The notes below the pieces were generated by a model. The model ran no database searches. It had not been told where the DNA came from and saw only the letters and a program-made list of their open reading frames with translations. From Chitinophagaceae bacterium (GTDB taxonomy: Bacteria > Bacteroidota > Bacteroidia > Chitinophagales > Chitinophagaceae): DNA of 40,252 nt. Position 1 is the stretch's first letter, and every line of letters begins with the position of its first letter. Positions 19,901 through 28,375 of the stretch are shown here, one piece after another. Made by a program: the position numbers and the translations under genes. Where the stretch lies: positions 1 through 40,252 of the forward strand of contig CANGWB010000015.1 of the NCBI GenBank assembly GCA_947457465.1, written 5' to 3'.

Positions 19901-20839
19901 GGCGTTACCGTTGTCGGAGCCTTTGCTTTCGGTATGACCGATATCGTAGTTACCATTCCCGATCTGCGCATCGATAGCTGCCATACAAGTGGCACCGACA
20001 GGATTGCTCGGGTTAGCGATTGGGTCGGTTGCTGGATTGAAATAAACAACTTGGTTGTTGTTTGAAACCAGCACCAGACGAACGCCGAAATCACGCTCGT
20101 ATACCTGATTGGTACGAGTGACGTGGCTATTTTGTGCAGCAATAACAGCAGCTACGGAATCAGCCAATGAAGGAAGTCCGCCTGCAGGGATGAAATGCAG
20201 CGAAAATTCCGCTCCGGAGATCATTGCCAGACGATACGTACGAAGTTTTCCGTCATCTGCATTGTTCTCGATGCCTTCACGATTGGTCATCTGATTCTGA
20301 AAATTCTCCGTGAAACACTCAAAGTTGAGAGGGGCATCAGTCATATCGCTCCTGCGAGCAACCCGGTAGTAATTCTGATACATCTGATCGATGTAAACAG
20401 CCGAATTGGATCCTTTCAGGACCGTTGCATGTACACCATGCATGGAAACGTCAAAACGAATGTTGGCTGATGGATCATCCACGCCGACACCCGCATAGGA
20501 ATTGATGCCGGGGAATTTAGCGGCGAGACCTTCTTCCATGGAGGGCGCATTCACCACGCGGAATTTCTGCACGCTGCCATCTGGCATTGGGAAATCCACA
20601 ATAAAAGGAGATGCACTCACGGGCACATTACGCTCGTGTGGCGCATTGGCCATGAACTGCTTGAAGGCAGTCTCATCAAGACGAAAAAGTTTAAACGCAG
20701 AAGGACGCTTGCTTTTGCTGGCTTGGAACAGGTCCACACCCGCTTGGCTTTCGTCGGTCATTGACCAGAAGCTTCTGGATTGTCCGAAAGCAGAAGAAAA
20801 CATCAACACCGCGAACAAGGAGAGTAAAAAATTTCTCAT
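16937..20839 (-). CDS. Secreted reprolysin-like metalloprotease with Ig-like repeats and T9SS tail
   Basis: A 1300-residue protein. Residues 1-20 are a signal peptide ending SSAFGQ. A prodomain-like region (about 21-200) follows. The catalytic domain (about 200-420) has the metzincin zinc motif HEIGHQFGANH (His348, Glu349, His352, His358) and a Met-turn TIMGYAG (Met380). Then come PKD-like and beta-sandwich domains (about 430-750) and four Ig-like repeats starting near 763, 850, 940 and 1040, each with QP.....C, YQWQ.S.(N/D)GG and a C-terminal C. A further beta domain (about 1131) and a T9SS type A sorting tail from IVYPSPNNGQFNI (about 1216) to VVYR follow. It is predicted to be exported by Sec and T9SS to the surface or medium as an endopeptidase. 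The substrate is unknown. It has its own terminator. Confidence 0.93.
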   Translation of the reverse strand: MRNFLLSLFAVLMFSSAFGQSRSFWSMTDESQAGVDLFQASKSKRPSAFKLFRLDETAFKQFMANAPHERNVPVSASPFIVDFPMPDGSVQKFRVVNAPSMEEGLAAKFPGINSYAGVGVDDPSANIRFDVSMHGVHATVLKGSNSAVYIDQMYQNYYRVARRSDMTDAPLNFECFTENFQNQMTNREGIENNADDGKLRTYRLAMISGAEFSLHFIPAGGLPSLADSVAAVIAAQNSHVTRTNQVYERDFGVRLVLVSNNNQVVYFNPATDPIANPSNPVGATCMAAIDAQIGNGNYDIGHTESKGSDNGNAGCIGCVCNNTTKGRGWTVYSNPSLLEFFVIDYLTHEIGHQFGANHTFSFNLEGTGVNVEPGSGVTIMGYAGITGSTDVAAHSIELFSVKSIEQVTNYIKTGTGATCAVQTTTGNTAPTVDAGLDYIIPISTPFKLTGTASDPNPTDVLTYNWEQIDVRTGAFPSIPSATATNGPMFRTYLSYSIPERTFPSLQYILNGSNNFQWEVLPSVARPLNFRFIAKDNRVGGGNNKSDDMLVTVSSLGPFLITTQNTAVTWTAGTTETVSWSVNGTTGAPINCANVKISVSTDGGTTFTTLVASTPNDGSEVITVPNTPSTTCRVKVEAVGNIFFDINNANFTIIPPPFGFIFGSTTAATAACPAPASMTVTLPVNSAGGYNNPVTLSNTSTLPAGTTVSFGTNPVTPTGTSDVTLNGTNTLAAGTYTVTVQGAGAGATNQTATLTFTINAGSGPAITGQPANLAVCIGQAGSFSVTSSGTYQWQVSTNGGTSWSNISGASAATYAITGATAINNNQYRCIVTGQCGSTTSSAATLTVNPTTAITTQPVSLALCSGSAASFTTAAVGAGLTYQWQLSTDGGTSWNPIGGATASTYNIAAVATSQNNNQFRCVVTGTCGSATTSAATLTVSSNITISAQPVSQTVCEATNISFTSGAAGSGLSYQWQISTNGGGSWTNLSNGGVYSGATSTTLTITGVLGTQNGNQFRMVASNTSCSPGTSNAATLTVNTFPTITTQPQSVQVCEGANATFSVVASTGVGTLTYQWQFSTNGINYTSIPGATASSYTIPGTLVGQNNYVFRVLVSAGCGTVNSALALLNVNPFPIVSFNPPTTVCKSDQPVALSATPAGGTFSGTGVTGGNFNPTVAGVGPRAVTYSVTVAGCTSNATRTILVNQCAERQLTIDKFPAIIVYPSPNNGQFNIGISTDIVTKLEVRVFNALGQQIQTKSFSGVRYGAVLPMDISGQPSGTYQVYLVNDENGKVTTKAVSIVVYR

Positions 20840-20943
20840 GTTTTGGTTTTAAGAAATGACTAGGATCAGGCACCGATTTGACGGTCCCCCAACATCGGTT
20901 AAAATTAGGGATTTATTAATCACAGCCCTCTTCCGTTTGTCAA

Positions 20944-20975
20944 CAAAAAAACCCGGTCTCCAAAGAGACCGGGTT
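20944..20975 (-). terminator. Rho-independent terminator of groES-groEL
   Basis: On the minus strand AAACCCGGTCTC pairs with GAGACCGGGTTT across a TTTG loop, followed by a T run. The 12-bp perfect stem lies 42 bases after the groEL stop. Confidence 0.9.
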
Positions 20976-21016
20976 TCGGTTTAGATGTCGTTTTGACGGA
21001 ATTAATCCGCTGATTA

Positions 21017-22657
<1,641 letters not shown>

Positions 22658-22692
22658 TTACTATTAGGTTATGTGTTTATTGTATAAGTGGA

Positions 22693-22974
22693 TCAGACGA
22701 TGGCCAGGATGTCAGACTCCCGCATGATGAGGTAGTCTTGCCCTTCGATCTGGATCTCGGTACCGGCGTATTTTCCGTAGAGTACGGTATCACCTGCTTT
22801 AACGGTTACGGGTTCGTCTTTTTTACCAGGACCGGCCGCCACAACAGTTCCGCGTTGTGGTTTTTCCTTGGCGGTGTCGGGAATAATGATTCCTCCGGCG
22901 GTCTTTTCTTCAGCGGCTGCTGCTTTCACGATCACCCGGTCGTGGAGCGGGGTTACGTTGACTTTCTTAGCCAT
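22693..22974 (-). CDS. groS: 10 kDa co-chaperonin GroES
   Basis: A 93-residue co-chaperonin. It contains [12 protein letters not shown], the mobile loop [29 protein letters not shown], and [13 protein letters not shown]. It caps the GroEL ring. The start is the ATG giving MAKKVNVT; an upstream in-frame codon would add residues from the leader. No CIRCE operator (TTAGCACTC/GAGTGCTAA) is visible before it. A leader hairpin and a TAACTTCG element are. Confidence 0.98.
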   Translation of the reverse strand: MAKKVNVTPLHDRVIVKAAAAEEKTAGGIIIPDTAKEKPQRGTVVAAGPGKKDEPVTVKAGDTVLYGKYAGTEIQIEGQDYLIMRESDILAIV

Positions 22975-23007
22975 AATCGTATTGGTTTTAAAATTTTTTG
23001 AATGATT

Positions 23008-23029
23008 GCCAGCCGACAGATCGGCGGGC
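23008..23029 (-). promoter_or_regulatory. Hairpin in the groES leader
   Basis: The two nine-base arms GCCAGCCGA and TCGGCGGGC (plus-strand reading) pair with one mismatch across a CAGA loop. It lies about 33 bases before the groES ATG and just downstream of the candidate -7 element, so it would fold near the 5' end of the mRNA. Its role (stability or temperature response) is only a guess. Confidence 0.5.
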
Positions 23030-23031
23030 GG

Positions 23032-23039
23032 CGAAGTTA
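23032..23039 (-). promoter_or_regulatory. Candidate -7 element for groES-groEL
   Basis: TAACTTCG on the minus strand is a TAnnTTTG variant with C at the third T. The same TTCG variant precedes nusB and glnS in this window. No -33 element at an ideal distance was seen. Confidence 0.35.
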
Positions 23040-23168
23040 CTGTAAATAACATGCCAAGGGGGGCGGGACTGCAATTTTTGCAGTCGGAACTGAAAAAGAT
23101 TCCTTATTCGGGGTACTTGTGCCTGAAAGAGCAGAAAAACTGTCAGCTATTCAACCCTGATTCTGTCC

Positions 23169-23176
23169 TATCTTCG
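23169..23176 (+). promoter_or_regulatory. Candidate -7 element for nusB
   Basis: TATCTTCG, a TAnnTTTG variant, lies 18 bases before the nusB ATG and supports that start over the longer upstream reading frame. Confidence 0.4.
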
Positions 23177-23194
23177 CGGCCGCAAGTTCTTATC

Positions 23195-24142
23195 ATGATC
23201 AGTCGCAGAAACATTCGGGTCAAAGTCATGCAGACCCTTTATTCCCACTCCACGCTGGATGCGGTTGAGCCCCGTCCCGACCCGGTCAAATCCCTACAGA
23301 GACATTTCGATCAGACCCGTGAGCTATTGGTCTTTTTACTTTGGTCCCTGACAGAAATCGGCCGACAGGTAGAATCCTACGCCCATCGAAAAGCGTCGAA
23401 GCACCTACCCACCGAAGAGGACCTTCATATCAATACCAAACTGGCAGGCAACGAGATCTTATGGGAGATACAACAGGACCCTACCCTGGCTGAACAGTTG
23501 AAGAAGAGCCAAACAGCCCGAAATGGCGTGGAAGATCTCATGAAACGGATCCATGCTCAATTGCTGGAGTCGGAGCACTACAAATTATATATATCCAAAC
23601 CCGAGCGAAATCGCGCGGATGAGAAAAAAATATTACTTCAGATCCTAAACGATCACCTTATTGAGTTCGAGCCCTATGAGGAATGGTTGGAGGACAATTT
23701 TTCCAATTGGGAGGATGATGCAGAAGCGATCCTGCAATTGATCACTCAATACCTGCAAAAGCCCGGTAAACTGAGCGGCAAGAAAGACGGTGTATCCTTC
23801 GATCAGTTGATTCCGGCTGATAAATGGTCCTTCGGAAAAGACTTGCTCACCACCGTGCTGGAAAAGTCTGATCACCTGCAAAGCCTGATCGTACCCAAAC
23901 TCAAGAACTGGGATCCGGAGCGAATCGCCAGCCTAGATATGATCCTCATGAAAATGGGTCTTTCCGAGCTCTTGTATTTTGAGACCATTCCGCCTAAGGT
24001 GACACTGAATGAATACATCGATCTGGCCAAAGATTACAGCACCGCTCAATCCGGACAGTTCGTAAATGGCATCCTGGATGCGATCCACCACGAACTGGTA
24101 CGCTCCGGAGAATTGAAGAAGATCGAGTTCCGAAAATCCTGA
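23195..24142 (+). CDS. nusB: Transcription antitermination protein NusB
   Basis: A 315-residue protein. The N-terminus MISRRNIRVKVMQTLYSHSTL and the C-terminal helix block (KNWDPERIASLDMILMKMGLSELLYFETIPPKVTLNEYIDLAKDYS) match NusB. The protein is about twice the length of E. coli NusB because of an all-helical insertion between these ends (about residues 30-210), as usual in Bacteroidota. NusB with NusE (S10) binds boxA RNA and promotes rRNA antitermination. The start follows a TATCTTCG promoter element; a 63-residue upstream extension reads across the groES leader and was rejected. Downstream genes in the same direction are the DUF1573 lipoprotein, yajC and coaE. Confidence 0.94.
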   Translation: MISRRNIRVKVMQTLYSHSTLDAVEPRPDPVKSLQRHFDQTRELLVFLLWSLTEIGRQVESYAHRKASKHLPTEEDLHINTKLAGNEILWEIQQDPTLAEQLKKSQTARNGVEDLMKRIHAQLLESEHYKLYISKPERNRADEKKILLQILNDHLIEFEPYEEWLEDNFSNWEDDAEAILQLITQYLQKPGKLSGKKDGVSFDQLIPADKWSFGKDLLTTVLEKSDHLQSLIVPKLKNWDPERIASLDMILMKMGLSELLYFETIPPKVTLNEYIDLAKDYSTAQSGQFVNGILDAIHHELVRSGELKKIEFRKS

Positions 24143-24152
24143 TCTTCCATTA

Positions 24153-24160
24153 TATATTTG
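24153..24160 (+). promoter_or_regulatory. Candidate -7 element for the DUF1573 lipoprotein gene
   Basis: TATATTTG, an exact TAnnTTTG match, lies 9 bases before one ATG and 15 before the next. It sits in the 33-base gap after nusB, suggesting an internal promoter with a very short leader. Confidence 0.5.
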
Positions 24161-24175
24161 TCCCATTACATGTAT

Positions 24176-24631
24176 ATGAAAAAGACGATCCTAATCGCAA
24201 TCATCGGCATCAGCCTCCTGACTTGTAAGGAATCGAAGAAAGAAACAGCTCCTACAGAGGCGGAGATCCAAAAAAAAGAGGCGCTGGCGAAGGCACTGGC
24301 CGATACCCTGAACCTGACTGAAGTGGAGTGGCTCGATCCGGTCGACCGTTCTTTGGGTAAACTCAAGGCAAACGAATCGATCGATATCATTTGGCACTTT
24401 AAAAACGTAGGTAACAAGCCGCTTGTCATCGAAAACGCTTCTGCTTCCTGCGGATGCACCGTACCGGAAAAACCGGAGAAACCCATCGCCCCCGGCGAAG
24501 AAGGACAGATCAAAGCCACCTTCAACGGAAGTGGTCAGGGCAGCATCATGAAACAAGTCCATGTTTACGGAAATCTGAAACCGAACCGAGAAAAGACATT
24601 GAGCTTTTCCGGGGAAATCGATATCAAATAA
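24176..24631 (+). CDS. DUF1573-domain lipoprotein
   Basis: A 151-residue lipoprotein. The signal MKKTILIAIIGISLLTC has a lipobox cysteine at residue 17. A charged Ala/Glu/Lys segment and then a single DUF1573 beta-sandwich domain follow (about 55-151: IIWHFKNVGNKPLVIENASASCGCTVPE...PIAPGEEGQIKATFN). The SCGCT motif is characteristic of the family, which resembles ASH/MSP-type domains. It is common in Bacteroidota; the function is unknown. An ATG two codons upstream is possible. It lies between nusB and yajC and is probably co-transcribed with yajC. Confidence 0.87.
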   Translation: MKKTILIAIIGISLLTCKESKKETAPTEAEIQKKEALAKALADTLNLTEVEWLDPVDRSLGKLKANESIDIIWHFKNVGNKPLVIENASASCGCTVPEKPEKPIAPGEEGQIKATFNGSGQGSIMKQVHVYGNLKPNREKTLSFSGEIDIK

Positions 24632-24657
24632 ATTTTATTCAACCTTACAATTCATTT

Positions 24658-25053
24658 ATGATCAATCGCATCCTTAGCCTCTCTGCACTCATTGTGTTGT
24701 CACTTTCTTCTTGTATGCCCCCTCCCGGTGGCAATGCCTCCGGCAAACCCAGTAGTCCTTTGGGGGATTACGGATCGCTGGTATTCATGGGTATGATCAT
24801 CCTGGTCTTCTGGTTATTCTTCATCCGCCCGCAGGCGAAAAAACAAAAAGAACAGAAGAAGTTCATTGAGGACATGGGCAAAGGAGATAAGATCGTTACG
24901 ATCGCCGGTATCCATGGAACCATCAATAAAGTGAATGAGGATGGAACGATCCAACTCGAGGTGAATCCGGGTAGCTATCTCAAGATCGAACGCTCTGCGA
25001 TCAGCATGGACTGGACCGCAGCGTTGAACAAACCCACTCCTGAGAAAAAATAA
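24658..25053 (+). CDS. yajC: Preprotein translocase subunit YajC
   Basis: A 131-residue protein. A lipoprotein-type signal with Cys19 (LSLSSC) precedes one membrane helix (about 40-60, LVFMGMIILVFWLFFIRPQ). The YajC hallmark RPQAKKQKEQKKFIEDMGKGDKIVTIAGIHGTI follows. YajC associates with SecDF in the Sec translocon; secDF is also in this window, 3.3 kb downstream. A lipobox before the membrane helix is unlike E. coli YajC. Upstream frame was rejected because it overlaps the previous gene out of frame. A terminator follows. Confidence 0.94.
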   Translation: MINRILSLSALIVLSLSSCMPPPGGNASGKPSSPLGDYGSLVFMGMIILVFWLFFIRPQAKKQKEQKKFIEDMGKGDKIVTIAGIHGTINKVNEDGTIQLEVNPGSYLKIERSAISMDWTAALNKPTPEKK

Positions 25054-25058
25054 ACTTC

Positions 25059-25083
25059 AAACCGGCCTCGTGCCGGTTTTTTT
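25059..25083 (+). terminator. Rho-independent terminator after yajC
   Basis: The 8-bp stem aaaccggc / gccggttt with loop ctcgt is followed by a run of T. It lies six bases past the yajC stop. Confidence 0.88.
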
Positions 25084-25100
25084 CATTCGTATTTTCAATC

Positions 25101-25700
25101 ATGCTTCGAATCGGACTGACTGGCGGGATCGGTAGCGGCAAATCGACCGTTGCCGGGATCTTTCAATCTTTAGGGATCCCGATCTACTCCTCGGATGTCG
25201 AGGCCAAACGTTTGATGCGCGAGGATGCCGCTGTTCGGCAGGCGATCGAAACCGCCTTCGGTAAGGATGTCTACGTGAACGATCAGCCCGACACAAAAAG
25301 ACTGGCATCCATCGTCTTCCAAGATCCGACCTCTTTGGAGAAACTCAATCAGATCATACATCCCGCTACGATTGCAGATGCCAAAAAATGGATGAGCCTG
25401 CAAACCGCCCCGTATGTAGTTAAAGAATCAGCCTTGATCTTTGAAAGTGGTGCGGGGGAAGGACTAGATCTTATTGTATGCGTGTATGCTCCTAAATCAC
25501 TTCGTATCCAACGCGTGATGCAACGAGAACGTGTTGATCGGGAAACCGTACTGGCCCGAATGAACAAACAGATCGATGAAGAGCTGAAGCGTCGGTTGTG
25601 CGATCGTATGATCTTGAACGACGAGCAACAACCCTTGTTACAACAAGTGCTGAAGTTGCATGAAGAGCTGTTGACCCTGAGTAAAAACGGATCAGTGTAA
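25101..25700 (+). CDS. coaE: Dephospho-CoA kinase
   Basis: A 199-residue P-loop kinase of the usual length. It starts MLRIGLTGGIGSGKST with the P-loop at residues 8-16. It also shows YSSDVEAKRLM (substrate-binding Asp), HPATIADAKKW, and RQRVMQRERVDRETVLARM-type lid residues followed by a DRMILND motif. It catalyses the last step of coenzyme A synthesis. A TATTTTCA element (weak -7 match, 25090-25097) lies only 3 bases before the ATG. The last 9 bases overlap the convergent aminotransferase gene. Confidence 0.96.
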   Translation: MLRIGLTGGIGSGKSTVAGIFQSLGIPIYSSDVEAKRLMREDAAVRQAIETAFGKDVYVNDQPDTKRLASIVFQDPTSLEKLNQIIHPATIADAKKWMSLQTAPYVVKESALIFESGAGEGLDLIVCVYAPKSLRIQRVMQRERVDRETVLARMNKQIDEELKRRLCDRMILNDEQQPLLQQVLKLHEELLTLSKNGSV

Positions 25701-26882
25701 TGCCGCGAGGGCTTTTTTGATTCTAGCCCAACCTTCCTCGATCTTGGTCATGCTATTGGCAAAAGAGAATCGAACACAGGTTGGCTCTCCGAATGCATCG
25801 CCCATCACGGAAGAAACATGCGCGTTATTCAATAGATACATACTGAGATCGGCCGCGTTGGAAATCACAGTCGTGCCATCTGTTTTTCCGAAATAAGCAC
25901 GCACATCGGGAAATACATAGAATGCGCCCTCAGGTTCCGGGCAAATCAAGCCGGGTATTTCATTTACCAGTTGCAGCACACGGGTGCGTCGGTTGGTGAA
26001 TTCTTGTACCATGTCCAAGGTCGGACGAAGGTCAGATACCAAAGCAGCTACAGCAGCTTTTTGCGCGATGGAGTTGGTACCGCTGGTGAATTGCCCTTGT
26101 ACTTTTTCACAGGCCTTGGCAATGGTGGCATTGGCCGCGATATAACCGATGCGCCAACCCGTCATCGCAAAACCTTTACTGAGTCCGTTGATCACCACTA
26201 CCCTATCTTTTAATTCAGGAATCGCCGCCAAACTGAAATGCTTGCCGACAAAATTGATGTACTCATAGATCTCATCGGAGAGGATCATGATCTGCGGATA
26301 TTTCAGGAAGACCGCCGCCAAGGCCCGCAACTCCGATTCTGAATAAACAGCACCGCTTGGATTACAAGGCGAGGAGAAAAGAAACAATTTGGTGCGGGGT
26401 GTGATGGATGCTTCCAGTTGCTCGGGACTGATCTTGAATCCTTGATCTGCTGAAGTGCGTACGGTCACCACTCTTCCTCTTGCAATCTTCACCAGTTCAC
26501 TGTAAGTCACCCAGAACGGCGTAGGGATGACCACTTCATCTCCTTCATCTACCAGTGATAGTATTGCATTGGCCAGACTTTGTTTGGCCCCGGTGGAAAC
26601 AACAATATTTTCCGGAGCATATTCGAGCCCATTATCTCTTTTGAGTTTGGTGCAGACCGCTGCCCGTAAGTCGGGAAAGCCCGCTACAGGCGTATAATGA
26701 CTCCAGTTATCCTGTATCGCCTGTATGGCAGCTTCTTTGATGTGCTGAGGCGTATCAAAATCAGGTTCACCCAAACTCAGATCGATCACATCGATTCCTT
26801 GCGCACGCAACTCCCGGCCCAGTTTGGCCATTTTAAGTGTTTCCGGTTCGTTGAATCGATCGAGGAAGGATGATAAAATCAT
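25692..26882 (-). CDS. Class I pyridoxal-phosphate aminotransferase (aspartate-type)
   Basis: A 396-residue fold-type I aminotransferase. It shows DLSLGEPDFDTP, YTPVAGFPDLR, STGAKQSL (phosphate binding), SPCNPSGAVY (Asn174), SDEIYEY (Asp203, Tyr206) and the PLP lysine in GLSKGFAMTGWRIGY (Lys236), plus a C-terminal VRFSFANS arginine. This pattern fits subgroup Igamma aspartate aminotransferases (AspC/AatA-like) of Bacteroidota, transferring the amino group of aspartate to 2-oxoglutarate; other acceptors are possible. The ATG directly follows a pyrimidine-rich heptad leader. Confidence 0.92.
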   Translation of the reverse strand: MILSSFLDRFNEPETLKMAKLGRELRAQGIDVIDLSLGEPDFDTPQHIKEAAIQAIQDNWSHYTPVAGFPDLRAAVCTKLKRDNGLEYAPENIVVSTGAKQSLANAILSLVDEGDEVVIPTPFWVTYSELVKIARGRVVTVRTSADQGFKISPEQLEASITPRTKLFLFSSPCNPSGAVYSESELRALAAVFLKYPQIMILSDEIYEYINFVGKHFSLAAIPELKDRVVVINGLSKGFAMTGWRIGYIAANATIAKACEKVQGQFTSGTNSIAQKAAVAALVSDLRPTLDMVQEFTNRRTRVLQLVNEIPGLICPEPEGAFYVFPDVRAYFGKTDGTTVISNAADLSMYLLNNAHVSSVMGDAFGEPTCVRFSFANSMTKIEEGWARIKKALAALH

Positions 26883-26983
26883 GGGTGAAGGGTGAGAGAT
26901 GAAGGATGAAAGATGAAGGATGAAATTAAGTGTTAAGTTCTATTCTATATTTTCTACTTTCTTCTTTCTACTTTCTACTTCTT
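26883..26983. repeat. Mixed heptad and GTAGAA-type repeats
   Basis: 26883-26924 is a purine heptad arm (gggtgaa gggtgag agatgaa ggatgaa agatgaa ggatgaa) touching the aminotransferase ATG. 26937-26983 is a pyrimidine arm of the second family (ttctactttcttctttctactttctacttc) that supplies the TAG stop of the serine hydrolase (26968-26970). Two repeat families sit next to each other in one spacer. Confidence 0.75.
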
Positions 26984-28221
26984 AGCTGGTGTGCGTGGAT
27001 CGCTCTGCCCAGTTCTTTCATGAACGGGAATCCGACCGAATCGTAATCATATTTATCATCATTGAAGATCCCGTCCGAGTTGCAATAGATTATGGCACTC
27101 AACAGGAACTCGATGTTGTTTTTGGTGTCATGAAAATAGGCCCCGTCGATCAAAAAGCCGTAGGCATCCCCCACCTTGTTATATACACGGATGGTTGGGT
27201 CATTGCTGCCGCGCTCAGACCCGAAATAGAGAAACTTCACATAGGTATCCCAGAACTCCTTCTCGTCGTATTGCGGATCATCCGACTCGCCGGGCAATAG
27301 AGACATGTACTTACGTAAGAAAGCTAAATCAGTAGGCGTCAGCAAAAATCGTTGTTGTACTGGAAGTGACTCCGGGAAGAGGACACTTCGTACCATCCGA
27401 TGTAAATCCTCTAAAGGCATTCGATTCTTCGTTGAAAAATCGAATGGCTCATTCACCAATGCTCCTCTCGACATATACCCCACGCCCATTCGTTCGCTTC
27501 GAGCCGGATGCGTTCGAATGCTCATGGATGCCGGTTTCCAATAAATAATATCCCCATTGGCATCCAGGAAACGAACGGGATTGGTGTGTCGGTTTTGTTC
27601 GGCCGATAAGGGCAAGCTCAACCGATGGATGATCTCGGTGCTTTGATACCCCATCTGGTGAAGGGTCTCGTTGATGTAATCAGGCCCAAGGAATTCATAG
27701 AGGCGGTTATATGCATCGTTATCGCTGACCAAAAGGATCTTCTTGATGTAGTGAGCGATGGTGGGTCTACCATCTGCCGCCGAACGGTCGCCCAAGACAG
27801 GGGTTTGCTCAGGCCGGACGGAGTCCGTCAGCATGGTCGAGTTCATGTCCAGCCCAGGCAGACCCAGCTCATTCAATTTCTGGAGAGCCAGGATCGCCAC
27901 CGGCAACTTGACGGTCGAGGCCGGATAGTAGTATTCATTCGGGTCCGCACGATAGGTATGCTCCTCGAACTGCACCCGCCCCTTTTTGTCCCGGTGAATG
28001 GCAGTGTAGAGGATCTGTACCCGACGATCGGTTGGACCGAAAATGAGCGAATCAAAAACTTCCGGCTTACTCTTTAATATTTTGTATATCAATGAATCGG
28101 ATGGCATTTTATACAGAGCTTTCGGGTTGCGTTTCGGTGTGGTTTGCCCGGTGGTTTCTGGCGCTGCCAGGATGAACCAGCAAAGAATCGACAGGAGTCG
28201 GAGTAACGGCAAGCGGTACAT
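26968..28221 (-). CDS. Class A beta-lactamase-fold serine hydrolase
   Basis: A 417-residue protein with an N-terminal signal/anchor (about residues 4-20) and a beta-lactamase/transpeptidase-like domain. It carries the SxxK motif STVK (Ser102, Lys105) within YYPASTVKLPVAI, an SDN motif (166-168, LLVSDNDAYN), and KVG in place of KTG near the C-terminus (YNKVGDAYGF). It is longer than typical class A enzymes (about 290). Bacteroidota have many such proteins of unknown substrate, so resistance should not be assumed. The start is the ATG giving MYRLPLLRLL, because the upstream in-frame TTG lies inside the promoter element. The final residues SRK and the stop come from a repeat. Confidence 0.86.
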   Translation of the reverse strand: MYRLPLLRLLSILCWFILAAPETTGQTTPKRNPKALYKMPSDSLIYKILKSKPEVFDSLIFGPTDRRVQILYTAIHRDKKGRVQFEEHTYRADPNEYYYPASTVKLPVAILALQKLNELGLPGLDMNSTMLTDSVRPEQTPVLGDRSAADGRPTIAHYIKKILLVSDNDAYNRLYEFLGPDYINETLHQMGYQSTEIIHRLSLPLSAEQNRHTNPVRFLDANGDIIYWKPASMSIRTHPARSERMGVGYMSRGALVNEPFDFSTKNRMPLEDLHRMVRSVLFPESLPVQQRFLLTPTDLAFLRKYMSLLPGESDDPQYDEKEFWDTYVKFLYFGSERGSNDPTIRVYNKVGDAYGFLIDGAYFHDTKNNIEFLLSAIIYCNSDGIFNDDKYDYDSVGFPFMKELGRAIHAHQLRSRK

Positions 28222-28227
28222 AAGGCT

Positions 28228-28235
28228 CAAAGATA
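28228..28235 (-). promoter_or_regulatory. Candidate -7 element for the serine hydrolase
   Basis: TATCTTTG on the minus strand matches TAnnTTTG and is separated from the ATG by only six bases, implying a leaderless or nearly leaderless mRNA. Confidence 0.5.
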
Positions 28236-28312
28236 GGATTAGACCTGATTTAAGCTTTTAGAAATCAAGAACAAACGAGCGAATTCACCGCCCCTGATTC
28301 CCTCGAAACCGC

Positions 28313-28320
28313 TATATTTG
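28313..28320 (+). promoter_or_regulatory. Candidate -7 element for secDF
   Basis: TATATTTG, an exact TAnnTTTG match, lies 55 bases before the preferred secDF start, leaving a leader that contains a hairpin. Confidence 0.5.
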
Positions 28321-28339
28321 CCCTCCTTAAAAAATGATC

Positions 28340-28359
28340 GCCCCGACGCTTGTCAGGGC
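28340..28359 (+). promoter_or_regulatory. Hairpin in the secDF leader
   Basis: GCCCCGAC pairs with GTCAGGGC across a GCTT loop with one C-A mismatch. It lies between the promoter element and the preferred ATG. It would hide the ATG at 28334 region from use and might regulate translation; no known riboswitch class is recognised. Confidence 0.4.
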
Positions 28360-28375
28360 CCCAAAACCGACACGT

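Noticed and set aside
26968-28221. Antibiotic-resistance beta-lactamase
   Set aside because: The SxxK and SDN motifs show the fold, but the protein is much longer than class A enzymes and has KVG for KTG. Many Bacteroidota homologues have no shown lactamase activity.
28334-28375. secDF starting at 28334
   Set aside because: The extension (IAPTLVRAPKPTR) is not typical and would span the leader hairpin; MQLKGLVRFF fits the family start.
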